Part shown: positions 23,089 to 31,890 of the stretch, piece by piece
How the letters are laid out: each line of letters begins with the position of its first letter
Position numbering within the stretch: the stretch's first letter is position 1
Source of the DNA: Candidatus Sulfotelmatobacter kueseliae
Lineage (GTDB): Bacteria > Acidobacteriota > Terriglobia > Terriglobales > Acidobacteriaceae
Assembly: GCA_900290255.1 (NCBI GenBank)
Contig: OMOD01000185.1
Span: 1 to 32,917, forward strand
Direction of reading: 5' to 3'
DNA length: 32,917 nt
The notes under the pieces: model-generated
What the model was told of the DNA's origin: nothing
The model's database searches: none
Seen by the model: only the letters and a program-made list of their open reading frames with translations
Program-made: the position numbers and the translations under genes

Positions 23089-24603
23089 TCATGACGCGAA
23101 GATGCTCTTGGTTGCCTCATACACCCGCCGGTACGCGGCGTAGTTCGCGTTCATGATGCGCACCACGTCGGGCTGCGGCTCGACCGTCTTGGCCACGCGC
23201 ACCACGGCAGAGCACGCTTCGTCCACCGACTTCCACATGCCGGCCCCGACTCCCGCCAGGATCGCCGCTCCGTAGGCTGCACCCTCCTCCGCCGCGACGA
23301 TCTCAACTTCATGTCCGTAGACATCCGCCTGAATCTGCCGCCACAGGGCAGACCGCGCACCGCCGCCGCCTAAGCGGATGCGCTTGACCGCAACATTCAT
23401 TTCATCGAACAAGGTGAATGTGTCGCGCAGGCTGAAAGCCACGCCCTCAAGAATGGCTCGAATCACGTGGGCGCGGGTATGGGTCGCTGTTAAACCGACC
23501 AGCGCACCGCGCGCGTTGGGATCAAGGTGTGGCGTGCGTTCGCCCATCAGATAAGGAGTCCACAACAGCCCCTGGCATCCAGCCGGAACTTTCGCGGCTT
23601 CGTCGGTCAGATGCTCGTAGGGATCGCGCCCGTCTTTTTTCTCGCCGTCGCCGTCTTTGCCCGCCCCGAACTGATCGCGGAACCAGCGCAGGGACAATCC
23701 CGCCGCCTGCGTTACCCCCATTACATGCCAGCGCCCCGGAATCGCATGGCAGAAAGTGTGCAGCCGCCCTCCCGGCTCGAGCGCAGGACGATCGGTAGCG
23801 GCAAACACCACGCCTGACGTCCCGATCGTGGCGCTCACCGTGCCAGGAGCCACAATGCCCATTCCAACCGCACCCGCGGCCTGATCGCCGGCGCCGGCGA
23901 CAACCGGCGTACCCGGCCGTAAGCCCAGCGCCCTGGCGCCGTCGGTGTTGATTTTGCCGCACACATCCGGTGACTCAAATAACGCCGGCAGTGAACGTTC
24001 GTCAATCGCCGCGGCGTCGAGCATAAACCGGGACCAGCGCCGACGGGCCACGTCCAGCAACAAAGTGCCCGAGGCATCGGCCATATCAATGGCCCGTTCG
24101 CCGGTCATCCGCCAGCGGACGTAATCCTTGGGCAGCATGATCGAGCGCACACGCTTCCAGTTCTCCGGTTCATGCTCACGTACCCACATGAGCTTGGTGA
24201 GCGTGAAGTTGGCCAGCGCCGGATTGCACGTGGCCTGGATCAACTGTGCCGCTCCGATTTTCTCTGTCAGCTCCTGGCACTGCGAATTCGTGCGCACGTC
24301 GCACCAGATCAGCGCCGGCCGTACCACTTTTCCCTGCTCATCGAGCATGACCGCGCCATGCATCTGACCGGAGAAGCCTACACCGGCAATGTCCTCCGGC
24401 TGCACGCGCGCACGTTCAAGGGCCTTCGGCACGGCGACGCAGCAAGCCCGCCACCAGTCTTCCGGTTGCTGCTCTGCCCATCCGATTTGCGGTGAGGCAA
24501 AGGGCGCGTGTTCCTCGGTCGCAGAGCCGACGACGCGGCCCTGCTCATCGAGCACCAGGGCGCGCGTCCCACCGGTTCCGACGTCAATGCCCAGAGTTAG
24601 AAT
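23089..24603 (-). CDS. xylB: Xylulokinase (FGGY family), probable AUU start
   Basis: This FGGY carbohydrate kinase has 504 residues. The phosphate-binding GIDVGTGGTRALVLDE opens the protein, GFSGQMHGAVMLDEQGKVVR matches XylB substrate-site residues, and D240 in GAGDQAAGAVGMG corresponds to the catalytic base (D233 in E. coli XylB). LGGGGARSALWRQIQADVYG is the C-terminal signature. It phosphorylates D-xylulose to xylulose 5-phosphate for the pentose phosphate pathway. No ATG, GTG or TTG sits at the expected start. ATT at 24603 follows a strong AAGGAGG with 5 nt spacing and gives the family's N-terminus. A TTG start at KEAAILTLG would overlap the Shine-Dalgarno itself. An acidic, Lys-rich insert (GKDGDGEKKDGRD) near residue 310 is unusual. 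No xylA is in view. Confidence 0.85.
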   Translation of the reverse strand: MLTLGIDVGTGGTRALVLDEQGRVVGSATEEHAPFASPQIGWAEQQPEDWWRACCVAVPKALERARVQPEDIAGVGFSGQMHGAVMLDEQGKVVRPALIWCDVRTNSQCQELTEKIGAAQLIQATCNPALANFTLTKLMWVREHEPENWKRVRSIMLPKDYVRWRMTGERAIDMADASGTLLLDVARRRWSRFMLDAAAIDERSLPALFESPDVCGKINTDGARALGLRPGTPVVAGAGDQAAGAVGMGIVAPGTVSATIGTSGVVFAATDRPALEPGGRLHTFCHAIPGRWHVMGVTQAAGLSLRWFRDQFGAGKDGDGEKKDGRDPYEHLTDEAAKVPAGCQGLLWTPYLMGERTPHLDPNARGALVGLTATHTRAHVIRAILEGVAFSLRDTFTLFDEMNVAVKRIRLGGGGARSALWRQIQADVYGHEVEIVAAEEGAAYGAAILAGVGAGMWKSVDEACSAVVRVAKTVEPQPDVVRIMNANYAAYRRVYEATKSIFAS

Positions 24604-24615
24604 GGCAGCCTCCTT
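24601..24615 (-). promoter_or_regulatory. Shine-Dalgarno and AUU start of xylB
   Basis: AAGGAGG (24615-24609) is followed by CTGCC and ATT (24603-24601), then the conserved LTLGIDVGTGG frame. The placement decides the start at ATT. AUU starts are rare and known from infC and pcnB in E. coli, where they lower or regulate translation. Confidence 0.6.
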
Positions 24616-24832
24616 CAATCCGATAGACCATACAGTGCAAGCCGTTGTGGTTCGCCGAGCCCTCCATAGTAATGGCATCGGGCACAGCGAAGGAATGGGC
24701 GAATCCAGGCTCGTTCCTCGTCCCTCAGCTGTATGCCGAGATTCGGGAGCGGTCCTCACAACAGAAAGAAAAACTCAAGGCTGGGACACCCGACGCGAGC
24801 AAAGCGCGAGGGTCCGACCAGACCGGCTGGTT

Positions 24833-24838
24833 TATAAT
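24833..24838 (+). promoter_or_regulatory. TATAAT -10 element candidate for the foldase gene
   Basis: An exact TATAAT lies 37 nt upstream of the foldase ATG. No good -35 match is found at the usual 16-18 bp distance, so it is only a candidate. Confidence 0.35.
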
Positions 24839-24874
24839 AAACAATTCGCCTTTCTCTCTCGGAGTGACAAGAAG

Positions 24875-26866
24875 ATGATTCGATTCCTGCAAACCCCTGG
24901 GCCGCTCACGAAGTACCTTCTCGGCGGCATTCTCCTTTTGATCTGCGTTTCCATGGTGTGGTACCTCGTGCCCAGCAGTGGAAGCTCCGGCATAAGCTAC
25001 AACTTTGGCGGGTTCGGCAAAGGAGTTGTCGCTCAGGTGGATGGCAACGACATCAGTAGTGATGATGTCCGCCAGACCGCCAAGCTGATGTTGCAACAGC
25101 AGATGCCGCAGGGCGGCCCCAACGTGGGGATGTTGTTGCCGTTTTTCGCACAGCGCGCCGCCGAGCAACTCATCACGCGCCAGGCCCTGGTCGCCGAAGC
25201 CACGCACATGGGGCTGCACGTTACGCCCGAGGAAGTGAAAGACGAATTGCAGCACGGTCGCTATGCGGCAACTTTTTTTCCGGGCGGCAACTTTATCGGG
25301 GAGCAGGAATATGAGGACATGCTGCAGAGAGCGAATCTGACTCCGACCAAGTTCGAGGGCGATGTCGGCAATGAGATTCTGATCAGCAAACTGCAGGCGC
25401 TCATTTCCGGCGGCGCCAGCGCGAGCACAGCCGAGATTCATGAACAGTTCATCAAGCAGAATTCGAAGGTCAAGTTTGACTACGCGGTGTTGAAGCAGGA
25501 CGACATCAAGAAGGGCCTGCATCCCACCGAGGCAGAGCTCAAGGCGTTCTACGACAGCCACAAGGGCACCTATGCCAACTCCGTCCCGGAAAAGCGGAAG
25601 GTTAAGTACGCGTTGCTTGACACGAGCAAGATAGAGGACGGCGTGCAGGTGACGCGGGACGATTTCCGCGCGTACTACGATCAGCATCGCGACGAATACC
25701 GCGTGCCGGAACAGGTCAAGGTCAGCCACATCTGGATCAAGATGCCCTTGCCCGGGGCTGATGGCAAGCTGGACGACAACAAAGTAGCCGAGGCCCAGCA
25801 TCGCGCCGATGATCTGTCAAAGCAACTCAAAAACGGCGCCAAGTTTGACGAGCTGGCGAAGAAGTATTCAGAAGACCCGGGCAGCGCAAACGTGGGCGGC
25901 TCTCTGGGATGGATTGGCCGGGCCCAGATGACGCCCGAGTTTGAGAAGGCCGCGTTCGCGCTGGCGGAAGGGCAGATCAGCGGGGTCGTGAAGAGCAGCG
26001 ACGGATTTCATATCATTCGTCTCGACGACAAGCACGATGCGCATGTCAAGTCGCTGGACGAGGTCAAAGACCAGAGCGAGCCGATCCTGAAGCGTCAGAA
26101 AGGGCAGCAAGTCGCCGAGAAAAAGGCCGAAGATCTTTTGAAGCAGGCTCGCGCGCAGGGACTGGATGCGGCCGCCGCCGCGCAGGGCATTCCTGTGATC
26201 ACGACAGATTTTTTTGCCCGCCGGGATACGCTGCCGGGACTGGGGCCGGCAAACCAATTTATGGATGCGGTGTTCACTGCGGCGGAAAAGTCACCGCCGG
26301 ACGTAGCTCCGGCGTCCCAGGGAATTGCCGTGTTTCAGTTGCTCGGCATCAAGCCGGCGGCCACGCCGACACTTGAGGAGATTCGCAGCCGGGTGGAGGG
26401 TGAATTTAAGAACGAGCGGTCGAACCGTCTGCTCATTCAGAAGACTCAGGAACTTTCCGACCGGGCCAAGGCCGAGCACGATCTGAAGCGCGCGGCCAAG
26501 GAACTGGGCGCGACGATGAAGACCAGTGACTTTGTTTTGCCCGATGGCCAGGTTCCGGCCGTGGGTTCAATGACCGGCCAGGCCTCCGCGGCTTTCAACA
26601 TGAAGCCGGGAGAAATCAGCGGCCCGATCATGAGCGGCGGGGATGGCGTCGTTCTGGCCCTGCTCGAACACCAGGAGCCCTCGGAGGCGGACTTCGCCGC
26701 CAAGCGCGATCAAATTCGCGATTCGCTGCTGCAGTCCAAGCAGCAGGAGCTTTTCGGCCTTTTCGTGACCAGCCTGCGGGACGGGATGGAGAAGTCAGGC
26801 AAGATCAAGATCAACCAGGAAGAAATGAAGACCCTGACCCGCACGGGAAGCGAGCAGGGAATGTAG
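24875..26866 (+). CDS. PpiD/SurA-like periplasmic peptidyl-prolyl isomerase (parvulin)
   Basis: From ATG 24875 the protein has 663 residues. One N-terminal membrane segment (14-31, LLGGILLLICVSMVWYLVPS) anchors it, as in PpiD. A SurA_N-like helical chaperone region follows (about 50-195). A parvulin rotamase domain lies at about 278-386 (VKVSHIWIKM, then FDELAKKYSEDPGSANVGGS, FEKAAFALAEGQISGVVKSS, GFHIIRL), and a second long chaperone region follows to the end. It should assist folding of exported proteins at the periplasmic side. The open frame extends far upstream to 24389 but that part overlaps xylB antisense and has no family match. The MalQ gene starts 10 nt after the stop, suggesting one transcript although the functions differ. 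Confidence 0.85.
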   Translation: MIRFLQTPGPLTKYLLGGILLLICVSMVWYLVPSSGSSGISYNFGGFGKGVVAQVDGNDISSDDVRQTAKLMLQQQMPQGGPNVGMLLPFFAQRAAEQLITRQALVAEATHMGLHVTPEEVKDELQHGRYAATFFPGGNFIGEQEYEDMLQRANLTPTKFEGDVGNEILISKLQALISGGASASTAEIHEQFIKQNSKVKFDYAVLKQDDIKKGLHPTEAELKAFYDSHKGTYANSVPEKRKVKYALLDTSKIEDGVQVTRDDFRAYYDQHRDEYRVPEQVKVSHIWIKMPLPGADGKLDDNKVAEAQHRADDLSKQLKNGAKFDELAKKYSEDPGSANVGGSLGWIGRAQMTPEFEKAAFALAEGQISGVVKSSDGFHIIRLDDKHDAHVKSLDEVKDQSEPILKRQKGQQVAEKKAEDLLKQARAQGLDAAAAAQGIPVITTDFFARRDTLPGLGPANQFMDAVFTAAEKSPPDVAPASQGIAVFQLLGIKPAATPTLEEIRSRVEGEFKNERSNRLLIQKTQELSDRAKAEHDLKRAAKELGATMKTSDFVLPDGQVPAVGSMTGQASAAFNMKPGEISGPIMSGGDGVVLALLEHQEPSEADFAAKRDQIRDSLLQSKQQELFGLFVTSLRDGMEKSGKIKINQEEMKTLTRTGSEQGM

Positions 26867-26876
26867 CGGCCGAGAC

Positions 26877-28421
26877 ATGTCTTTTCCGCGCGTCGCAGGC
26901 ATCCTGTTACATCCCACGTCGCTCGCTTCGCGCGGCGGCATCGGCGATTTTGGCCCGGCCGCCTACCGCTTTGTGGACTTTCTCGCTTCCGCCCGCCAGG
27001 GCCTGTGGCAGGTTCTGCCGCTGGGCCCAATCGGCTACGGCAACTCGCCCTATTCCTCAACCTCGGCGTTTGCCGGAAATCCTCTGCTGATCAGCCTGGA
27101 ACGGCTGGCTGAGCACGGCTGGATTGACCTGGGGAAACTCGGCTCGGCGAAGTTGACTGGCCTGGAGCCCGGCTGCGGTCCCGTGGAATACGATCAGGTT
27201 TTCGCACGGAAAATGCCGCTGCTGTTCGAAGCGGCTCGGAACTTCCTGGGCACCGCCTCAAGTGAAGTTCGGAGACGCATGGAGGAATTCCGGCAGAAAA
27301 ATGCCTGGTGGCTGGATGATTTTGTACTCTTCGATGCACTCCGTGCGCGGCACAAGCTGGCATGCTGGAACCAGTGGCCGCATGATCTCGCCTATCGTGA
27401 ACCGTCGGCCTTAACGGCCGCCCGCAAGGAATTGGCAGCCGACATCCAGGTTCGAGGCGCGCTGCAGTTTGCTTTCTACGAACAGTGGCGGGCGCTGCGT
27501 CGTTATTGCGCCGAGCGCGCCATCCGCATCGTGGGCGATGTCGCCATCTTTATGAATCATGACAGCGCCGATGTATGGGTGCATCGCGAACTTTTCCGGT
27601 TGGATGAAAAACTTGAGCCTGAGGTCGTCGCGGGAGTGCCTCCGGATTCTTTCAGCGAAACCGGACAGCGTTGGGGCACTCCGTTGTACCGCTGGGATGC
27701 ACTGAAGGCAAGCGGGTACGAATGGTGGATCCAGAGGCTGCGCTGGGCCACGCAGAACTTCGACTACGTCCGGCTCGATCACTTCCGGGGATTCGACCAG
27801 TTCTGGGAGATTCCTGCAAGCGAAACAACGGCCATCAATGGGCGCTGGGTGGATGGCCCCCGGGACGATTTTTTTCTGAAGCTCCGCGAGGCGCTGGGTG
27901 GCTTGCCCTTTTTTGCCGAGGATCTGGGTTATATCACGCCGGCAGTGCATGCCCTGCGCGACAGGCTGCAGATTCCGGGCATGGCGGTGTTGCAATTCGC
28001 GTTCGGAGATGAGGGCGCGCACATCTATCTGCCGCATCGGGCAGCGGAAAAGGTCATGTACACCGGCACTCACGACAACGACACGGTGGTGGGCTGGTGG
28101 CTTTCCGGGGCGGCCGAGCACGAGCGTCGCAACGCCGAGGCTTACCTGGGACCGAGCCACGATGGCATTCATTGGGGATTCATCCGTGGCGCGCAGTGCT
28201 CGCCGGCGGCGTTGAGCATTGTTCCGCTGCAGGACGTGCTGGGTCTGGGTAGCGAAGCCCGCATGAACACGCCGAGTCTGCATCTCGGCAACTGGCGCTG
28301 GCGCTTTGATCCTGGCCGGCTCAGCAGTGAACTGACCGCGAAGCTGGCCCTTCTGGCTGAGGTCACTGATCGGCTGCCGAGGCCATTCGCCGGGTCAGCG
28401 GATGACAGCTTTGCCGCCTGA
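26877..28421 (+). CDS. malQ: 4-alpha-glucanotransferase (amylomaltase, GH77)
   Basis: The enzyme has 514 residues, the compact bacterial length. The N-terminus RVAGILLHPTSLASRGGIGD and LPLGPIGYGNSPYSSTSAFA are GH77 signatures. Catalytic residues are in place: nucleophile D301 (YVRLDHFRG), acid/base E348 (FFAEDLGYITP) and D400 (GTHDNDTVVGWW). These lie close to D293, E340 and D395 of the Thermus aquaticus enzyme. It transfers alpha-1,4-glucan chains between maltodextrins in the cytoplasm, in maltose and glycogen metabolism. It is downstream of the foldase gene with a 10-nt gap and lacks a strong ribosome binding site. A diverged paralogue fragment lies at 1-212. A palindromic repeat follows the stop. 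Confidence 0.9.
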   Translation: MSFPRVAGILLHPTSLASRGGIGDFGPAAYRFVDFLASARQGLWQVLPLGPIGYGNSPYSSTSAFAGNPLLISLERLAEHGWIDLGKLGSAKLTGLEPGCGPVEYDQVFARKMPLLFEAARNFLGTASSEVRRRMEEFRQKNAWWLDDFVLFDALRARHKLACWNQWPHDLAYREPSALTAARKELAADIQVRGALQFAFYEQWRALRRYCAERAIRIVGDVAIFMNHDSADVWVHRELFRLDEKLEPEVVAGVPPDSFSETGQRWGTPLYRWDALKASGYEWWIQRLRWATQNFDYVRLDHFRGFDQFWEIPASETTAINGRWVDGPRDDFFLKLREALGGLPFFAEDLGYITPAVHALRDRLQIPGMAVLQFAFGDEGAHIYLPHRAAEKVMYTGTHDNDTVVGWWLSGAAEHERRNAEAYLGPSHDGIHWGFIRGAQCSPAALSIVPLQDVLGLGSEARMNTPSLHLGNWRWRFDPGRLSSELTAKLALLAEVTDRLPRPFAGSADDSFAA

Positions 28422-28439
28422 AGCCGGGCGGCCGGGTAG

Positions 28440-28492
28440 GGCACGGCTTCAGCCGTGCCGCTCAGATCCCATAACAGTGCGGGCTTTAGCCC
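28440..28492. repeat. GGCACGGCTTCAGCCGTGCC hairpin repeat
   Basis: A perfect hairpin at 28440-28459 (9-bp arms, TC loop) is followed by GGGCTTTAGCCC at 28481-28492 (5-bp arms). They fall in the spacer after malQ and before the ABC operon. The composition resembles a dispersed repeat seen in other acidobacterial sequences, as I recall. It could also end malQ transcription, although no T-run follows. Confidence 0.65.
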
Positions 28493-28576
28493 CTGAGGGG
28501 TTTGGCTCCTTGCCGGAAACATACTTTTGAAACATCCTCTCTGCGAATCTGGTATAGGGATTAGAGGAGTGTTGGT

Positions 28577-29989
28577 GTGAGCGAAGCGATTGTCGAAGCC
28601 GTCGGGATCGAAAAGTCCTATCCGCAGCCGGATGGCACGCGGATTCAGGTCGTGGGCACGACCAATTTCGTGATCGAGCCGGGAAGGATCATTGCCTTGC
28701 TGGGGCCGTCGGGCTGCGGCAAATCCACCCTGCTGCGCATGCTGAGCGGGCTCGCCCAGCCGACTGCCGGAACGATCCTCTGGCACGGCAAGGCGCTCAA
28801 CGGCCAGATGCCGAACGTGGCCATCGTATTCCAGAGCTTCGCGCTCTTTCCCTGGCTCACGGTGCTCGAGAACGTGGAGGCTCCGCTGGAGGCGCGCGGC
28901 GTGCCGGCTGTGGAGCGTCACAAGCGCGCTCTGCGAACTCTCGACACGGTCGGTCTTGACGGATTCGAAACAGCTTATCCCAAGGAACTTTCCGGCGGCA
29001 TGAAGCAGCGGGTGGGATTCGCCCGCGCCCTCGTCGTGGAACCGGAAGTCTTGTTCATGGACGAGCCCTTCTCCGCGCTCGATGTTCTCACCGCCGAGAA
29101 CCTCCGCGGTGAACTGCTCGAACTCTGGCTCAACAAGAAGATGCCGACCAGCGCGATCTTCATCGTTACGCACAACATTGAAGAGGCAGTCATGATGGCC
29201 GACCGCGTGATGGTGCTGGGAAGAAACCCGGCGCGCGTGCGGTCGGATTTCAACATACGTCTGAAGCATCCGAGGGATCGGAAGTCCGCGCGTTTTGTGG
29301 AACTGGTGGACTACATCTACAAGGTGATGACCGAACCTGAGGTTGAGCATGCGCTGCCCGACGCCGAAACCACCGCGGAGATTATTCTTCCGCCAGGCGG
29401 CCTGACCAAAGCAGCGGTAAAGAAGCAGGAGGCACCCGTTCGCACGGCCAAGTACCAGATGCTGCCGCACGCGCGCGTGGGCGGGATCGCGGGCCTGCTG
29501 GAATTTCTGCAGGATCGCGGTGGACACGAGGATTTGTTTCGGCTGGCTGAGCAATTAGTGATGGACGTGGAAGATCTGCTGCCGATTCTCGAGGCCTGCG
29601 TGCTGCTCGGTTTTGCCTGGCTGAAAGAGGGCGACGTGCAGATTTCACCCCAGGGAGCAGCCTTTGCCGAGGCCGACATTCAGCAGCGCAAAGTCCTGTT
29701 CCGGCAGGCGGCTCTGGATCATGTAACCATTTTGAAGCAAATTGACAACATCCTGAAACGGAAATCGGATCACTCGATCGCGGACGAATTTTTTCATGAC
29801 ATTCTTGACGAGCATTTTGCCGAAGATGAGGTGCAGCGCCAGTTCGAAACCGCGATGAACTGGGGCCGATACGCCGAGATCTTTGACTATGACCGCGAGC
29901 ACGGCCGGCTGGTGCTGACTGAACCGCCGTCGCCAGCCGAATCTGCACCGGTCCCAAATCACGACTCGGTTTCTGCTCCGAAATCCTGA
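28577..29989 (+). CDS. ABC transporter ATPase, NitT/TauT type, with C-terminal AAA-associated domain
   Basis: The protein has 470 residues from GTG 28577, preceded by AGAGGAG. The nucleotide-binding domain (1-250) has Walker A GPSGCGKST (43-51), a Q-loop at VFQSFALFPW, signature LSGGMKQRVG (138-147), Walker B VLFMDEP (158-164) and switch His199 (IVTHN). This matches the nitrate/sulfonate/taurine importer class (SsuB, TauB, NrtD). Residues about 290-440 form an additional AAA-associated C-terminal domain (RVGGIAGLLEFLQDRGGHED onward), found in a subset of these ATPases and possibly regulatory. The permease gene starts 11 nt downstream. No periplasmic binding-protein gene is next to it, so the substrate is open. 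Confidence 0.85.
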   Translation: MSEAIVEAVGIEKSYPQPDGTRIQVVGTTNFVIEPGRIIALLGPSGCGKSTLLRMLSGLAQPTAGTILWHGKALNGQMPNVAIVFQSFALFPWLTVLENVEAPLEARGVPAVERHKRALRTLDTVGLDGFETAYPKELSGGMKQRVGFARALVVEPEVLFMDEPFSALDVLTAENLRGELLELWLNKKMPTSAIFIVTHNIEEAVMMADRVMVLGRNPARVRSDFNIRLKHPRDRKSARFVELVDYIYKVMTEPEVEHALPDAETTAEIILPPGGLTKAAVKKQEAPVRTAKYQMLPHARVGGIAGLLEFLQDRGGHEDLFRLAEQLVMDVEDLLPILEACVLLGFAWLKEGDVQISPQGAAFAEADIQQRKVLFRQAALDHVTILKQIDNILKRKSDHSIADEFFHDILDEHFAEDEVQRQFETAMNWGRYAEIFDYDREHGRLVLTEPPSPAESAPVPNHDSVSAPKS

Positions 29990-30000
29990 ACCCGCACTCG

Positions 30001-31761
30001 ATGACCCACACCAAACAATCCGCTGGCCTGCGGGGATTCTCGGCGTACCGCCTGTGGACGCGGCTGCCCAGCATCGAGATTTCCTATCTGCCTGACTTGC
30101 TCATGGGCGCGGCAGGAATCGCACTGTTCTACGGTCTGCTGGTGGTCGGCCGCACGTGGCTGGGGCCGTTCACGCCGGAGGTTGAGATTTCGCGCAGCCC
30201 GCTGGCGCTCCCAGCCTATGCCGGCTATTCGCTGTTGCGCATTGCAATTGCCTATGGGCTGAGCCTCGCGTTTACGCTGGTGTATGGATACATTGCGGCC
30301 TACAACCGCCGCGCCGAGCGCTTCATGATCCCGCTGCTCGATGTGCTGCAATCCATTCCCGTGCTCAGCTTTCTGCCGCCGGTCATGCTGGCCATGGTGG
30401 CGCTGTTTCCCGGCCGGCAGCTGGGCGTGGAGGCCGGGGCAATCCTGCTGATCTTTACCGGCCAGGTATGGAACATGGCCTTCAGCTTCTACGCCTCGCT
30501 CAAAAGCATTCCCACGGAGATGCGGGAAGCGGCCAAAGTTTACGGTTTCAGTTGGTGGCAGCGCTTCGTCGAGATGGAATTGCCATTCGCGGCAATTGGA
30601 CTGGTGTGGAACTCGATGATGTCCGTGGCGGGGGGCTGGTTTTTTCTGATGGCCTGCGAGATGTTCGTGCTCGGTTCGCGCGATTTCCGGTTGCCCGGCC
30701 TGGGATCGTATCTGCAAACTGCGGCCAGCGCGGGCGACACAAGGTCCATTCTGTGGGGCATCGGAACCATGATTGCGGTCATCGTGCTGCTGGACCAGTT
30801 CATTTGGCGTCCGGTTATTGCGTGGGCTCAGAAATTCAAGGTGGAGCAGGTGGAAAGCACCGAGACGCAGCAGTCGTGGGTGCTCAATTTAATCAATCAT
30901 TCGCGCAGTCTGGCGCGCATCCGCACGAAAACCGTGTGCCCGCTCAGCGAGCGCCTCATGTTGTATTTTTCACAGGTTCACTCCGGCGACAAACCGGCGG
31001 AGCGCAAAGCCTGGAAGATCTGGCTCACGCGCGTCCTGGCGCTGTGCCTGCTGGCCGCGATCGGCTACGGCCTGGTTCGCGTCGCGATGCTGCTGACCGG
31101 ACTGCAGAAGGCAGAGCTGCAGGAGGCTGGAATCGGCCTGGGTATGACATTCCTTCGCGTGAATCTGGCGTTGCTGCTCGGCGCGCTGTGGGCGGTCCCG
31201 GCGGGCGTGGCCATCGGCTTCAGTCCGCGGCTGGCCCGCATCGCGCAGCCGCTGGCGCAGATTGCCGCTTCGGTTCCGGCGACCGCTTTGTTCCCGGTGG
31301 TGCTGTTGGTGCTGATTCGAGTCGGTGGCGGACTCGGGATGGGGTCGATCGTGTTGATGCTGCTCGGAACCCAGTGGTACATCCTGTTCAATGTGATTGC
31401 AGGGACGATCGCTCTCCCGACCGATTTGAAAGAGTGCTGCTCGGTTTTCCGGCTGCGCGGGCTGGCGCGGTGGAAGAAGCTGATTCTGCCTGGAATTTTC
31501 CCCTACCTGGTTACCGGGCTGGTGACCGCCTCTGGAGGCGCATGGAATGCCAGCATCGTGGCGGAGTATTTCCACTTCAAGGGCCACATCTATACCACAG
31601 CCGGTTTGGGGGCGACCATCTCGCAAGCGACAGATCAGGGTAATTTCGATCTGCTTCTCGCCGCGACCATCATGATGTCGGCCACAGTGGTGACGATCAA
31701 TCGGCTGGTATGGCGGCGACTCTACGCTCTGGCCGAGACGCGCTTCCGCCTTGAGACCTAG
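30001..31761 (+). CDS. ABC transporter permease with two fused membrane domains
   Basis: This 586-residue protein contains two BPD_transp_1-type membrane domains in one chain, at about 70-275 and 370-575. Each has its EAA coupling loop: EMREAAKVYGFSWWQRFVEM (about 173-192) and DLKECCSVFRLRGLARWKKL (from 475). Usual importers of the nitrate/sulfonate class use two copies of a single-domain permease. Here the fusion supplies both. A 90-residue linker with no hydrophobic stretch separates the halves. ATG 30001 lies 11 nt after the ATPase stop, so the two genes form an operon. No ribosome binding site is obvious. The transported compound is unknown. Absence of a binding protein nearby could mean a distant gene or a different mode of action. 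Confidence 0.85.
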   Translation: MTHTKQSAGLRGFSAYRLWTRLPSIEISYLPDLLMGAAGIALFYGLLVVGRTWLGPFTPEVEISRSPLALPAYAGYSLLRIAIAYGLSLAFTLVYGYIAAYNRRAERFMIPLLDVLQSIPVLSFLPPVMLAMVALFPGRQLGVEAGAILLIFTGQVWNMAFSFYASLKSIPTEMREAAKVYGFSWWQRFVEMELPFAAIGLVWNSMMSVAGGWFFLMACEMFVLGSRDFRLPGLGSYLQTAASAGDTRSILWGIGTMIAVIVLLDQFIWRPVIAWAQKFKVEQVESTETQQSWVLNLINHSRSLARIRTKTVCPLSERLMLYFSQVHSGDKPAERKAWKIWLTRVLALCLLAAIGYGLVRVAMLLTGLQKAELQEAGIGLGMTFLRVNLALLLGALWAVPAGVAIGFSPRLARIAQPLAQIAASVPATALFPVVLLVLIRVGGGLGMGSIVLMLLGTQWYILFNVIAGTIALPTDLKECCSVFRLRGLARWKKLILPGIFPYLVTGLVTASGGAWNASIVAEYFHFKGHIYTTAGLGATISQATDQGNFDLLLAATIMMSATVVTINRLVWRRLYALAETRFRLET

Positions 31762-31890
31762 AAGTCGAGATTCATTCTCCGCAAGAGCTGCGGTTACTGC
31801 TGGTTACTCTCCGGCTTACCTGGACCACATTTCATCAGCTTTTAACTTGCGCTTCATCCTGCTGCAAAGCAGTTGCCTTATTCGTTTATC

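Noticed and set aside
24389..24874. N-terminal extension of the foldase frame
   Set aside because: It is antisense to xylB and lacks family similarity; the membrane anchor starts right after ATG 24875.
28169..29554. A 461-codon minus-strand frame across malQ and the ABC ATPase
   Set aside because: Antisense to two clear genes; its composition has no family signature, and part of it is the hairpin repeat.
30468..31643. A 391-codon frame on the plus strand in another frame of the permease
   Set aside because: The true permease frame shows membrane helices and EAA loops; this frame is polar, Arg/Gly-rich and motif-free.
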